A stretch of DNA of 13,651 nucleotides, from assembly GCA_046728115.1 (NCBI GenBank), contig JBKPDW010000395.1:1-13651 (forward strand). The letters are read 5' to 3'. Within the stretch, counting starts at the first letter, position 1; each line of letters opens with the position of its first letter. The notes under the pieces are model-generated. The model was not told where the DNA came from. It made no database searches and worked only from the letters and a program-made list of their open reading frames with translations. Position numbers and translations under genes: made by a program. Positions 7,025-13,544 of the stretch are shown piece after piece. The stretch comes from CAVSWN01 sp046728115. Its GTDB lineage: Bacteria; Acidobacteriota; Vicinamibacteria; Vicinamibacterales; CAVVIG01.

Positions 7025-7917
7025 CCGGCCAGCGTCGCGCCTCTCTGCTCGCGGTGTTTGCGCACCCGGACGACGAGGTTCTTCACGGCGGGATTCTGGC
7101 GAGCCTGAGCGAACGCGGCGCCCGCGTCACGCTTGCGTGCGCGACTGCCGGCGAGGCGGGCAAGCCGCACCCGTCAATCGGACCCGTCGATGATTTGGGC
7201 GCGATACGTACCGAGGAGCTTCGACGGTCGTGTCAGCGTCTGGGCATCGAGCCGCCGGTGCTGTTGGGGTTCCATGACTCGGGCCGCAAGGAACGTCAAC
7301 GGCACGACGACCCGCGCGCGCTCGCAAACGTGGACATGCTCGAGGTCGAGGCTGCCGTTCGTCAGGTCATCGACGAGGTGAAGCCCCATGTGATCCTCAC
7401 CTTCGATCCACATGGCGGGTACTATCATCCCGACCACGTCGCAATCCACCGCGCCGCCACCGCTGCGTTCTTCAGCAGCGGCGTTCTGGGACCTGACAGC
7501 CCGCAGCGTCTGTTCTACGGTGCGATGCTTCGCGATGTTTTCCAGACGTTCGCCGAAAAGAGTCGCGGCCGCGGCATCCTCGACGGGCTCGATCCCGACT
7601 TGTTTGCAACGACGTCCAACATGGTCGCGGTGTCGTTCGACGCCAAGCCTTACCTGGAGCGAAAGCTGTCCTCGCTGGCCGCGCACCGGTCGGCGTTCGG
7701 TCTGACAGAGGAAGTGCTGCACAACCCTTCACCGGACATCCGTCGGATGATGGACGCGTTTCGGCCGGTATTCGAACGAGAAGTCTTCGTTCTTGGAGGC
7801 GCGCGCGTGGGTTCCGCGAACTGGCCGTTGCAGGACTTCTTCGACGGACTGACAACAGCGGACCTTCACACCGCTCGGACACGAGGCCCTGAGGCAATGC
7901 CAGCTGCGACGGGATAG
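7021..7917 (+). CDS. PIG-L / LmbE-type N-acetylglucosaminyl deacetylase family protein
   Basis: This 298-residue protein belongs to the zinc-dependent LmbE/PIG-L deacetylases, which remove acetyl groups from GlcNAc-containing substrates (relatives: MshB in mycothiol, BshB in bacillithiol synthesis, PIG-L in GPI anchors). The metal motif AHPDDE is at 14-19, with His15 and Asp18 as expected ligands and Asp17 as the general base. The third ligand is in HPDH at 136-139 (His139), followed by AIHRA. The DPHGGYYHPDH stretch is close to the family consensus. The start has AAGGAGGG at 7009-7016 with 4-nt spacing and overlaps the previous stop. No signal peptide is present, so it is cytoplasmic. No thiol-biosynthesis or glycosyltransferase gene is adjacent, so the substrate is undetermined. 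Probably the second and last gene of a two-gene unit. Confidence 0.9.
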   Translation: MTGQRRASLLAVFAHPDDEVLHGGILASLSERGARVTLACATAGEAGKPHPSIGPVDDLGAIRTEELRRSCQRLGIEPPVLLGFHDSGRKERQRHDDPRALANVDMLEVEAAVRQVIDEVKPHVILTFDPHGGYYHPDHVAIHRAATAAFFSSGVLGPDSPQRLFYGAMLRDVFQTFAEKSRGRGILDGLDPDLFATTSNMVAVSFDAKPYLERKLSSLAAHRSAFGLTEEVLHNPSPDIRRMMDAFRPVFEREVFVLGGARVGSANWPLQDFFDGLTTADLHTARTRGPEAMPAATG

Positions 7918-7930
7918 CCGTGTGATCGGA

Positions 7931-7957
7931 GTCCGGCCGCCAGCTGACTGGCCGGAC
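7931..7957 (+). terminator. GC-rich stem-loop after the deacetylase gene
   Basis: GTCCGGCC at 7931-7938 pairs with GGCCGGAC at 7950-7957, and the inner CAG/CTG bases can extend the stem. It begins 14 bp past the stop codon. No T-run follows, so it may act only as a weak terminator or an mRNA 3'-end stabiliser. The palindrome CGACCGGTCG comes right after it. Confidence 0.4.
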
Positions 7958-8071
7958 GACCGACCGGTCGCGGGCGGATGTCACCCGCTTGTCCCGAGCA
8001 CCGCCCTGTCGGACTTGCGCCAACAGCCAACGTGCGACGGATCCCGTTCCCGGACACTCCGCATACCACTT

Positions 8072-8083
8072 GTTGGATCCAAC
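8072..8083. promoter_or_regulatory. Perfect 12-bp palindrome upstream of the TonB-dependent receptor
   Basis: GTTGGATCCAAC reads the same on both strands and lies about 150 bp before the receptor start, in an otherwise unassigned region. It could be an operator for a dimeric regulator. A 12-bp palindrome can also occur by chance, so this is tentative. Confidence 0.3.
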
Positions 8084-8126
8084 TGACGGCCGGGTGGGGA
8101 TGGGCGCTGATTAGGCGCAAAATACA

Positions 8127-8177
8127 GGTTTTCGACCGGCAGGAAACGGTAAACTCTGGCGACACCCGTCGAAAACC
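8127..8177 (+). promoter_or_regulatory. Perfect 10-bp inverted repeat in the receptor leader
   Basis: GGTTTTCGAC (8127-8136) and GTCGAAAACC (8168-8177) match exactly, with 31 bp between them. The right arm ends 54 bp before the ATG. As RNA it would form a 10-bp stem closing a 31-nt loop. As DNA the half-sites are 41 bp centre to centre, near four helical turns, which would suit looping by a regulator. Confidence 0.45.
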
Positions 8178-8231
8178 GAGCGAAGGCCGACGTGGCTGGC
8201 GGATTTCGCCCTTTTGAGCGTGGAGGGTTGA

Positions 8232-11228
8232 ATGAAACGACACTTACCCGGAGCAGCCTTCCTGTTGCTGCTCACTTGCGCCAGTGTTCTCGCGCAACAG
8301 ACGACCGGCAGCGTCATCGGCCGCGTCGTCGATGAGCAGGGCGGCGCGATTCCGGGCACAACGATCACGGCGAAGAATCCGGCAACCGGCTTCACCCGGA
8401 CTGAAGTAACCGACGCCGAGGGCCTCTATCGCCTGGTCGCCCTGCCGGTCGGCACGTACGAAGTTACATCCGAATTGTCAGGGTTCGCCACCATTTCGAA
8501 AAAGGACATCAGCGTCGACGTCGCCACGACGGTAACGATCGACTTCACGCTGAAGCTGGCTTCGCTGGCCGAGACCGTAGAAGTGTCGGCCGCGACGCCG
8601 TTGATCGAGACCGCCACCTCGTCGGTGGGAGGTGTGGTGGATATCAAGCGAATCGAGAACTTCCCACTCAACGGGCGGCAGTTCGCGAATCTCGCCGCCA
8701 CGATTCCTGGCGTTGGCCTCGGCTTCCACACGGACCCGACCAAGAGTTCGCAGTTTTCGCCGCAGATCAACGGCGGCAATGGCCGCAACGTGAACTACCA
8801 GATTGATGGCGGTGACAACAACGACGATACCGTTGGGGGGCTTCTCCAGCTGTACCCGCTCGAGGCCATTCAGGAGTTCAACTTTCTCACAGCGCGCTAC
8901 AAGGCCGAGTACGGGCGGAGCAACGGCGGCGTGATGAACATCGTCACCAAGAGCGGGACCAACCAGTATCAGGGCAGCTTCTTCGAGTTGTTCCGCGATA
9001 CCAACATGAACGCGCGGACCGAAACCGAAAAGTTGACGAAGGTCGACAAGCAGGAGTACCGGCGCAATCAGTTCGGCGGCAGCTTCGGCGGTCCCATCGC
9101 GCACGACAAGGCGCATTTCTTCGCGGCTGTCGAACGAACGCAGCAGAACACGTTCCAGTCGGTTACCACCAAGGGGTTGTTCCCGGCAAAGGACGGCGTG
9201 TATCCAGTGCCGTATCGCGAAACCCTCGTCACGGCCAAGGAGACGACCACCGTCAACGCGGAACAGTATCTGTCGGTGCGCTACGGCTACAACCAGAACT
9301 CGCAGCCCTACGGCGCGACGGCCAACTCGGCGCCCGACGCGTGGGGCACGAGCAAGAACAAGTTCCACTCGATCAACCTGAATCACAACTGGATCATCGG
9401 CAGTCGCAAACTGAACGAGTTCATCTTCCAGTTCGCGAGCTTCGCGAACGCGATCACGGCGAATAGCCTCGACCCGTTGCAGACCTTTCCGAATAACGTC
9501 AATGTCGGTCAAAACATGAACACGCCGCAGCAGACCCAGCAGAGGAAATGGCAGTTCCGCGATGACTTCTCGTGGCACCAGACGGGTACCGGCGGCCTCG
9601 GCCACGACTTCAAGGCCGGCGTGAATTTCGTCAACGAGCCCCGCCTCTTTGTCACGTTCAACACGGGCACTGGGGGATACCGCTACGACCATCTCGACAA
9701 CAACATCAATGGACCCCTTTTGCGCGTGAGGCTGAACGGCGGCTCGAACGAGGCGGATCTGTCGATGAAGCAGTATTCGGCCTACTTTCAAGACGACTGG
9801 CGTCTGACGAGCAAACTGACATTGAACCTGGGGCTCCGCTACGACCTGAACGTGGGCTTCGCGATCGATCAGTCGAAGAACCCGAACTTCGTCATCCTGG
9901 ACAAGGCCGGCAAGGCCGGCGCCCTCGCGACCAGCCCGGGCTTCGAGGATTTCGGTAAGTCGTCGGAAGAAGACAAGAACAACTTCCAGCCGCGCATTGG
10001 GCTCGCGTACGACCTGAAGGGAAACTCGAAAGACGTCCTGCGCGGCGGGTACGGGCGCTACTACGACGTCAGCTACACCAACATCAACATCTTGAATCCG
10101 GCAATCGGCGCAACTGGGCTCGGATCGGGCATGGTGTTCGATGTGAACAACTCGGCCGGGATCAAGAACCCGGACGGGAGCTTTTTCAAGGTATCCGACC
10201 CGATCAGCAACATCGCCGCGCTGAACGAAGTGAACCCGAACGCGCTGCCGATCGAGGCGGAGATCGCGTCACCCAGGCTGAGACAGCCGTACAACGATCA
10301 GTTCTCCGCAGGCTGGTCGCATCAACTCAACGACGCGACAGCAATCGACGTCGATTACGTGCACTCCGAGGGGCGCGATTATGGGCTCCGCCTCCAACTG
10401 AACCAACGCGACCCAGGAGTGGGCCCGACCGGACCGCGCCATTACTCGACGCTGCTCGCTCCGTACGGGACGGTCAGCCCGGCGGCGTTCATCATCAACG
10501 TCAGTGATGGCAAGGGGCGTTACGACGGCCTCACCATCGGCGTGCGGCGTCGCATGGCTCAGCATTTCCAGTTCTCGGCGTGGTACTCGCTCCAACGGGC
10601 GCTCAGCATGAACGGCCGTGCCATCGACGAGCTCGGCGACAACGTCGTCGTCAATCACCTGGATCCGTTCGCTGATATTCAACTGGGGCCAGCCGGGGGA
10701 TCGTCCTACACCAGCCGGCAGCAGGGCGGCGACATCCGTCATCGCGTGACCGTGAGCGGCATCGTCGAGTTGCCGGCCGGCTTCCAGCTGGCGCCGATCT
10801 TCCGGTTCCGGACGGCGATCCCGTTGAACATCATCCAGGGCGTCGACCTCAATCAAAACGGGATCAACAACGATCTGTCCAGCGAGGCATTCGCATTCGA
10901 CGGCTTCGACGCCAACCACAATCCGATCCTCAAGGACATCGGCCCCTGCAAGACGATCAACTGCGGGCGTGGGACGCCATTCTCGCAACTCAACCTGCGG
11001 CTTTCGAAGTCGTTCCGGTTGATGGGGACGGCACGCTTCGAGGCGATCGCGGAGCTGTTCAACGTCTTCAACGCAATCAACCCATCAGTATTCCTGGGCC
11101 AGCGCTTCATCGGGACGTTGCAGAATCCGGTGGCCAACCCTGATTTCCTGCGGCCGACTGGATACGCCGGAGACTTTCGTCAGGGAGAGCAGCGCGTCGG
11201 ACAGATCGGGTTTCGTTTCACGTTTTGA
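8232..11228 (+). CDS. Oar-like TonB-dependent receptor with carboxypeptidase-regulatory-like domain
   Basis: This 998-residue outer-membrane protein imports or binds large substrates using TonB/proton-motive energy. Residues 1-21 are a signal peptide ending SVLA before QQTTG. Residues about 24-105 form a carboxypeptidase-regulatory-like Ig fold (GRVVDEQGGAIPGTTITA, then DAEGLYRLVALPVGTYEV). A TonB-box-like ETVEVSA follows at about 114-120, then the plug (PLNGRQFANLAATIPGV, INGGNGRNVNYQIDGG, VTKSGTNQYQGSFFE). The rest is a 22-strand-type barrel with alternating strands such as LTLNLGLRYDLN, ending in GFRFTF, the usual C-terminal Phe recognised by BAM. Length and layout match the Oar-like receptors expanded in Acidobacteriota. 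The ATG follows GGAGGG (8222-8227) by 4 nt. No SusD-like partner, hydrolase or transporter adjoins it, so the substrate is open. Its last 11 bp overlap the convergent STAS fragment. Confidence 0.93.
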   Translation: MKRHLPGAAFLLLLTCASVLAQQTTGSVIGRVVDEQGGAIPGTTITAKNPATGFTRTEVTDAEGLYRLVALPVGTYEVTSELSGFATISKKDISVDVATTVTIDFTLKLASLAETVEVSAATPLIETATSSVGGVVDIKRIENFPLNGRQFANLAATIPGVGLGFHTDPTKSSQFSPQINGGNGRNVNYQIDGGDNNDDTVGGLLQLYPLEAIQEFNFLTARYKAEYGRSNGGVMNIVTKSGTNQYQGSFFELFRDTNMNARTETEKLTKVDKQEYRRNQFGGSFGGPIAHDKAHFFAAVERTQQNTFQSVTTKGLFPAKDGVYPVPYRETLVTAKETTTVNAEQYLSVRYGYNQNSQPYGATANSAPDAWGTSKNKFHSINLNHNWIIGSRKLNEFIFQFASFANAITANSLDPLQTFPNNVNVGQNMNTPQQTQQRKWQFRDDFSWHQTGTGGLGHDFKAGVNFVNEPRLFVTFNTGTGGYRYDHLDNNINGPLLRVRLNGGSNEADLSMKQYSAYFQDDWRLTSKLTLNLGLRYDLNVGFAIDQSKNPNFVILDKAGKAGALATSPGFEDFGKSSEEDKNNFQPRIGLAYDLKGNSKDVLRGGYGRYYDVSYTNINILNPAIGATGLGSGMVFDVNNSAGIKNPDGSFFKVSDPISNIAALNEVNPNALPIEAEIASPRLRQPYNDQFSAGWSHQLNDATAIDVDYVHSEGRDYGLRLQLNQRDPGVGPTGPRHYSTLLAPYGTVSPAAFIINVSDGKGRYDGLTIGVRRRMAQHFQFSAWYSLQRALSMNGRAIDELGDNVVVNHLDPFADIQLGPAGGSSYTSRQQGGDIRHRVTVSGIVELPAGFQLAPIFRFRTAIPLNIIQGVDLNQNGINNDLSSEAFAFDGFDANHNPILKDIGPCKTINCGRGTPFSQLNLRLSKSFRLMGTARFEAIAELFNVFNAINPSVFLGQRFIGTLQNPVANPDFLRPTGYAGDFRQGEQRVGQIGFRFTF

Positions 11229-11238
11229 CCTCGAAACG
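11214..11238. terminator. Weak stem at the convergent gene ends
   Basis: CGTTTC (11214-11219) and GAAACG (11233-11238) can pair across a 13-nt loop containing the receptor stop codon. Six A/T-containing base pairs without a T-run make this only a weak candidate for a shared terminator. Confidence 0.2.
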
Positions 11239-11406
11239 TTTCACCGCATCGCTTTCCGACTGAACGATGTCGAACAGAGCGGTGAGCTTCGTGCTGACAA
11301 GGAGATCGTAAATGCGGGGTGGCAGATTGATTAATTTGACCTCCCCGCCTCTTTTCTGAACAACGATTCTTGTCCAGATCATCGTGGAGAGGCCCGAGGT
11401 GTCCAT
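11218..11406 (-). pseudogene. Half-length STAS domain (anti-sigma-factor antagonist type), 5' truncated
   Basis: The 62-residue product matches the second half of a STAS/SpoIIAA-like domain: DTSGLS at 2-7 holding the Ser normally phosphorylated by an anti-sigma kinase, then a helix, RGGEVKLINLP, IYDLLVSTKLTALFDI, and AVKRF. Full domains run about 100-115 residues with the phosphosite near the middle. The same frame continues seven codons upstream as family-like sequence (AQEVTF before MDTSGL), then meets TAG at 11428-11430, and no first half is found in other frames as far as 11580. The ATG at 11406 has an ideal AGGAGG (minus strand, 11415-11420) with 8-nt spacing, so a short product could still be made. 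I infer a truncated remnant, with a deliberately short version as the alternative. It converges on and overlaps the receptor gene by 11 bp. No sigma factor or anti-sigma kinase is adjacent. Confidence 0.6.
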
Positions 11407-11514
11407 GAAGGTGACCTCCTGCGCTGCCTAACCTCCATGATTCCTCCCACGATGAACGTCACTTCAGCGTAAGGCCGCGCGGCGGTCCCACGACAAATGA
11501 AGTGAAACTCCCAT

Positions 11515-11533
11515 GATGCAGAAGGGGTGCATC
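11515..11533. repeat. 6-bp inverted repeat upstream of the STAS fragment and dehydrogenase
   Basis: GATGCA (11515-11520) and TGCATC (11528-11533) are separated by GAAGGGG. It lies between the divergent STAS fragment and dehydrogenase gene. It is short and could be coincidental. The rest of 11407-11565 shows no further gene. Confidence 0.25.
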
Positions 11534-11565
11534 GATGGAGATCGGATACACGCATCGAGAGACAT

Positions 11566-11571
11566 TACAAT
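11566..11571 (+). promoter_or_regulatory. -10-like box for the hydroxyacid dehydrogenase
   Basis: TACAAT at 11566-11571 matches the -10 consensus at 5 of 6 positions. No good -35 sits 16-18 bp upstream. It would give a leader of about 48 nt before the ATG at 11626. Confidence 0.35.
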
Positions 11572-11625
11572 GCTCGGCGTGAGCGGTCACGCGTTCCGTT
11601 TTGCGTTTCCAATCTTAAGAATGGC

Positions 11626-12639
11626 ATGAACAAGCCGAAGGTCTTTGTCACCCGTCTGATCCCCGCCGCTGGACTGGATCGAGTGCGCGAGCATTGCGAT
11701 GCCGATATTTGGACCGAACCGCTGCCACCGTCGGCCGACATACTTCGGCGCAAGGTATCGGATTGCGAGGGACTGCTCTCGCTGTTGACCGATCGGATCG
11801 ACGGTTACCTGTTGGATGCCGCACCCCGATTGCGGGTGGTCAGCAACTATGCCGTGGGGTTCAACAATATTGATGTTCCTGCGGCCACCGAGCGGGGGAT
11901 CGCCGTGGGAAACACCCCGGGTGTGCTGACCGACGCCACCGCCGACATGGCCTTTGCACTGTTGATTTCCGCCAGCCGTCGTATCGTCGAGTCGGAGAGG
12001 TACGCTGTGGCCGGGCACTGGAAGACCTGGGAGCCGATGGGGCACATCGGGCAGGATCTGGTCGGCCGCACGTTGGGGATCGTCGGCATGGGCCGCATCG
12101 GCTATGCGATGGCCCGCCGCTGTCACGGGGGCTGGGATATGCGGGTCCTGTATCACGATCAACGGGCCCATGAGCAGGCCGAGAGCGCACTGGGCGCCGA
12201 GCGCGTCTCCTTCGATCGCCTGCTGGCCGACTCGGACTTCATCTCCGTGCATGCCGACTTGAACGACACCACGCGGGGCATGTTCAACGCCGCCGCGTTC
12301 GCCAGGATGAAACCTACGGCGGTGTTTGTGAACACGGCCCGAGGACCGCTCGTGGTTGAAGCTGATCTGGCCGCCGCCCTGGTGAACGGCACGATCTTCG
12401 CCGCCGGACTCGATGTCACTGATCCCGAACCGCCGCTTGCCGGGAATCCGCTGGTCGGCCTGCGCAACTGCGTCGTGGTCCCACATATCGCCAGCGCCAC
12501 GGTCAGCAGCCGCAATGCGATGGCTGAGATCGCTGCCGACAATCTGATCGCCGGACTCAACGGGGAGCCGCTGCGGGCCTGGGTGAATCCGGAAGTGGCG
12601 CCGAACCGGAGGATGGCAGGGACCAACTCCGCGCGCTGA
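11626..12639 (+). CDS. D-2-hydroxyacid dehydrogenase (glyoxylate/hydroxypyruvate reductase type)
   Basis: This 337-residue cytoplasmic enzyme should interconvert 2-oxoacids and D-2-hydroxyacids (glyoxylate/glycolate or hydroxypyruvate/D-glycerate) with NAD(P)H. Visible motifs are the substrate loop NYAVGFNNID (74-83), the dinucleotide-binding GMGRIG (154-159) in LGIVGMGRIG, and the catalytic triad: Arg239 in VNTARG, Glu268 in DVTDPEPP, and His287 in PHIASAT. This matches GyaR/GhrB-like reductases rather than lactate or phosphoglycerate dehydrogenases, as there is no ACT domain. The start at 11626 is chosen because MNKPKVFVTR is where family members begin. The frame stays open to a GTG at 11527, but those 33 residues are basic and unlike the family. 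The nearby Shine-Dalgarno (AAGA) is weak. It stands alone, so the physiological substrate cannot be decided. Confidence 0.9.
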   Translation: MNKPKVFVTRLIPAAGLDRVREHCDADIWTEPLPPSADILRRKVSDCEGLLSLLTDRIDGYLLDAAPRLRVVSNYAVGFNNIDVPAATERGIAVGNTPGVLTDATADMAFALLISASRRIVESERYAVAGHWKTWEPMGHIGQDLVGRTLGIVGMGRIGYAMARRCHGGWDMRVLYHDQRAHEQAESALGAERVSFDRLLADSDFISVHADLNDTTRGMFNAAAFARMKPTAVFVNTARGPLVVEADLAAALVNGTIFAAGLDVTDPEPPLAGNPLVGLRNCVVVPHIASATVSSRNAMAEIAADNLIAGLNGEPLRAWVNPEVAPNRRMAGTNSAR

Positions 12640-12654
12640 CAGGGCGCCACTGCC

Positions 12655-12664
12655 GCACGCGTGC
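12655..12664. repeat. 10-bp palindrome after the dehydrogenase gene
   Basis: GCACGCGTGC is perfectly self-complementary and lies 16 bp past the dehydrogenase stop. It has no loop and no T-run, so a terminator role is doubtful. Confidence 0.2.
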
Positions 12665-12793
12665 CTACTCCGTCGCAGGAAGGCATCACCGCACCGTGGA
12701 GACGTCAGCCACGCCCTTCGGTTGCGATCGGGCGGCTCGCGACCGTCACCGAAATCCGAGGATTGCAAGGCTCGTTTCGGACGTGCGTAGGCA

Positions 12794-12799
12794 TATAAT
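12794..12799 (+). promoter_or_regulatory. Consensus -10 box upstream of the YbaK-family gene
   Basis: TATAAT at 12794-12799 is an exact -10 consensus in GC-rich surroundings. The -35 region (about 12771-12776, CTCGTT) is poor. Transcription from here would give a leader of roughly 85 nt before the GTG at 12892, including the hairpin at 12861-12878. Confidence 0.5.
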
Positions 12800-12860
12800 C
12801 CCGACCACAGAAGGACACGACACGATCCTTCGATGATTCAGCCCGGGTGACATTTGTTTG

Positions 12861-12878
12861 GCCGACGAGCCCGTCGGC
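12861..12878 (+). promoter_or_regulatory. GC hairpin just upstream of the YbaK-family ribosome binding site
   Basis: GCCGACG (12861-12867) and CGTCGGC (12872-12878) are perfect 7-bp arms around the tetraloop AGCC. The stem ends 2 nt before GGGAGGG (12881-12887). It may affect ribosome access or mRNA stability. Its presence also favours the downstream GTG as the real start. Confidence 0.45.
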
Positions 12879-12891
12879 AGGGGAGGGCGCC

Positions 12892-13386
12892 GTGAGACCG
12901 CGCTCGCTCGACGAGTTCCTGAAGCAAGCTCGCGTTCCGTACACCACGTTCAGCCATCCGCCTGCGTTTACTGCCCAAAAGGAGGCCGCCGTCTCGCACG
13001 TGCCGGGGTGGTCCTGGGCGAAAACCGTTGTCTGTTTTGCGGATGACGAGCCGATCCTCGCCGTCGTGCCGGCGCCATTCATCGTGGATCTCGAGCAACT
13101 GCGCCTTCTCGTCGGGGCCCAAAAGGTGCGGTTGGCCAACGAGCCTGAATTCACAACCATGTATCCGGACTGCCAGACAGGAGCGATGCCGCCCTTCGGG
13201 AACTTGTTCAGCCAACGTGTGTTCGTCGATCAAAGCTTCGTAGGTGAGAACGAGATGGTCTTCAATGCCGGCACGCACACCGATGCGATCCGGATGCATT
13301 TCGGCGACTTCGCCGACGTCACGCAGCCGATCGTCGGCGCGATAGGCCGATTACGGTCCGGGACGCCGCACGTCACGACAGTCTGA
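12892..13386 (+). CDS. YbaK/ProX-family aminoacyl-tRNA deacylase
   Basis: This 164-residue protein fits the YbaK/EbsC/ProXp group, free-standing editing domains that hydrolyse mischarged aminoacyl-tRNAs (typically Cys- or Ala-tRNA-Pro) in the cytoplasm. It has the family length, a Lys in the expected strand (Lys44 in WAKTVVCF, the conserved YbaK-type lysine), and the GxxPxG-like loop GAMPPFG at 97-103. A strand-rich C-terminal half follows (RVFVDQSFVGENEMVFNAG). GTG 12892 is preferred because GGGAGGG precedes it by 4 nt and the family begins near SLDEFLKQARVPY. An alternative GTG at 12847 would add 15 residues and would place the leader hairpin inside the coding region. It is monocistronic by appearance. 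Which tRNA it edits cannot be told from sequence, and some members have unknown substrates. Confidence 0.85.
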   Translation: MRPRSLDEFLKQARVPYTTFSHPPAFTAQKEAAVSHVPGWSWAKTVVCFADDEPILAVVPAPFIVDLEQLRLLVGAQKVRLANEPEFTTMYPDCQTGAMPPFGNLFSQRVFVDQSFVGENEMVFNAGTHTDAIRMHFGDFADVTQPIVGAIGRLRSGTPHVTTV

Positions 13387-13449
13387 GGACTACGGCCTTG
13401 AACCTGATGCACACGGATGTTTCGATGTAAACCTCTGCAGGTCAGTTGA

Positions 13450-13479
13450 TTGCGACGTTGTGACGCCGCGGCGTACAAT
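13450..13479 (+). promoter_or_regulatory. Promoter for the gene starting at 13545
   Basis: TTGCGA (13450-13455, 4 of 6) and TACAAT (13474-13479, 5 of 6) are separated by 18 bp, the most convincing sigma-70-like pair in the window. Transcription would start near 13486 and include the palindrome at 13510-13529 in the leader. Confidence 0.5.
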
Positions 13480-13500
13480 ACTTCGTCTCAGGCATGTACC

Positions 13501-13529
13501 AGGTGTGCTGACACCTCACGTGAGGTGTC
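13501..13529 (+). promoter_or_regulatory. Perfect 20-bp palindrome with an extra half-site
   Basis: GACACCTCAC (13510-13519) is followed directly by its reverse complement GTGAGGTGTC (13520-13529), centred on CACGTG. A third half-site, AGGTGT, at 13501-13506 can pair with ACACCT at 13511-13516 through a 4-nt GCTG loop. As RNA the middle arm can therefore pair with either neighbour, but not both at once. It sits just downstream of the predicted transcription start and 15 bp before the ATG, so it may act as an operator roadblock or a switchable leader structure. Confidence 0.55.
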
Positions 13530-13544
13530 GCGGCTGGGGGGTCT

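Larger units (their letters stand above)
7918..8231. other. 314-bp intergenic leader rich in inverted repeats
   Basis: No coding region is supported here. It holds a GC stem-loop just after the deacetylase stop, a 10-bp palindrome at 7961-7970, a 12-bp palindrome at 8072-8083, and a 10-bp-arm inverted repeat at 8127-8177 before the receptor start. An AT-richer patch at 8111-8130 and TAAACT at 8150-8155 are the only promoter-like elements I see, and I cannot pair them with a good -35. Confidence 0.5.

Noticed and set aside
8478..9791. 437-codon minus-strand open frame inside the receptor gene
   Set aside because: It is a Val/Arg-rich antisense shadow of the TonB-dependent receptor; such frames are common opposite GC-rich genes.
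11587..12768. 393-codon minus-strand frame opposite the hydroxyacid dehydrogenase
   Set aside because: It is His/Arg/Gly-rich with no domain pattern, while the plus-strand dehydrogenase shows all catalytic motifs.
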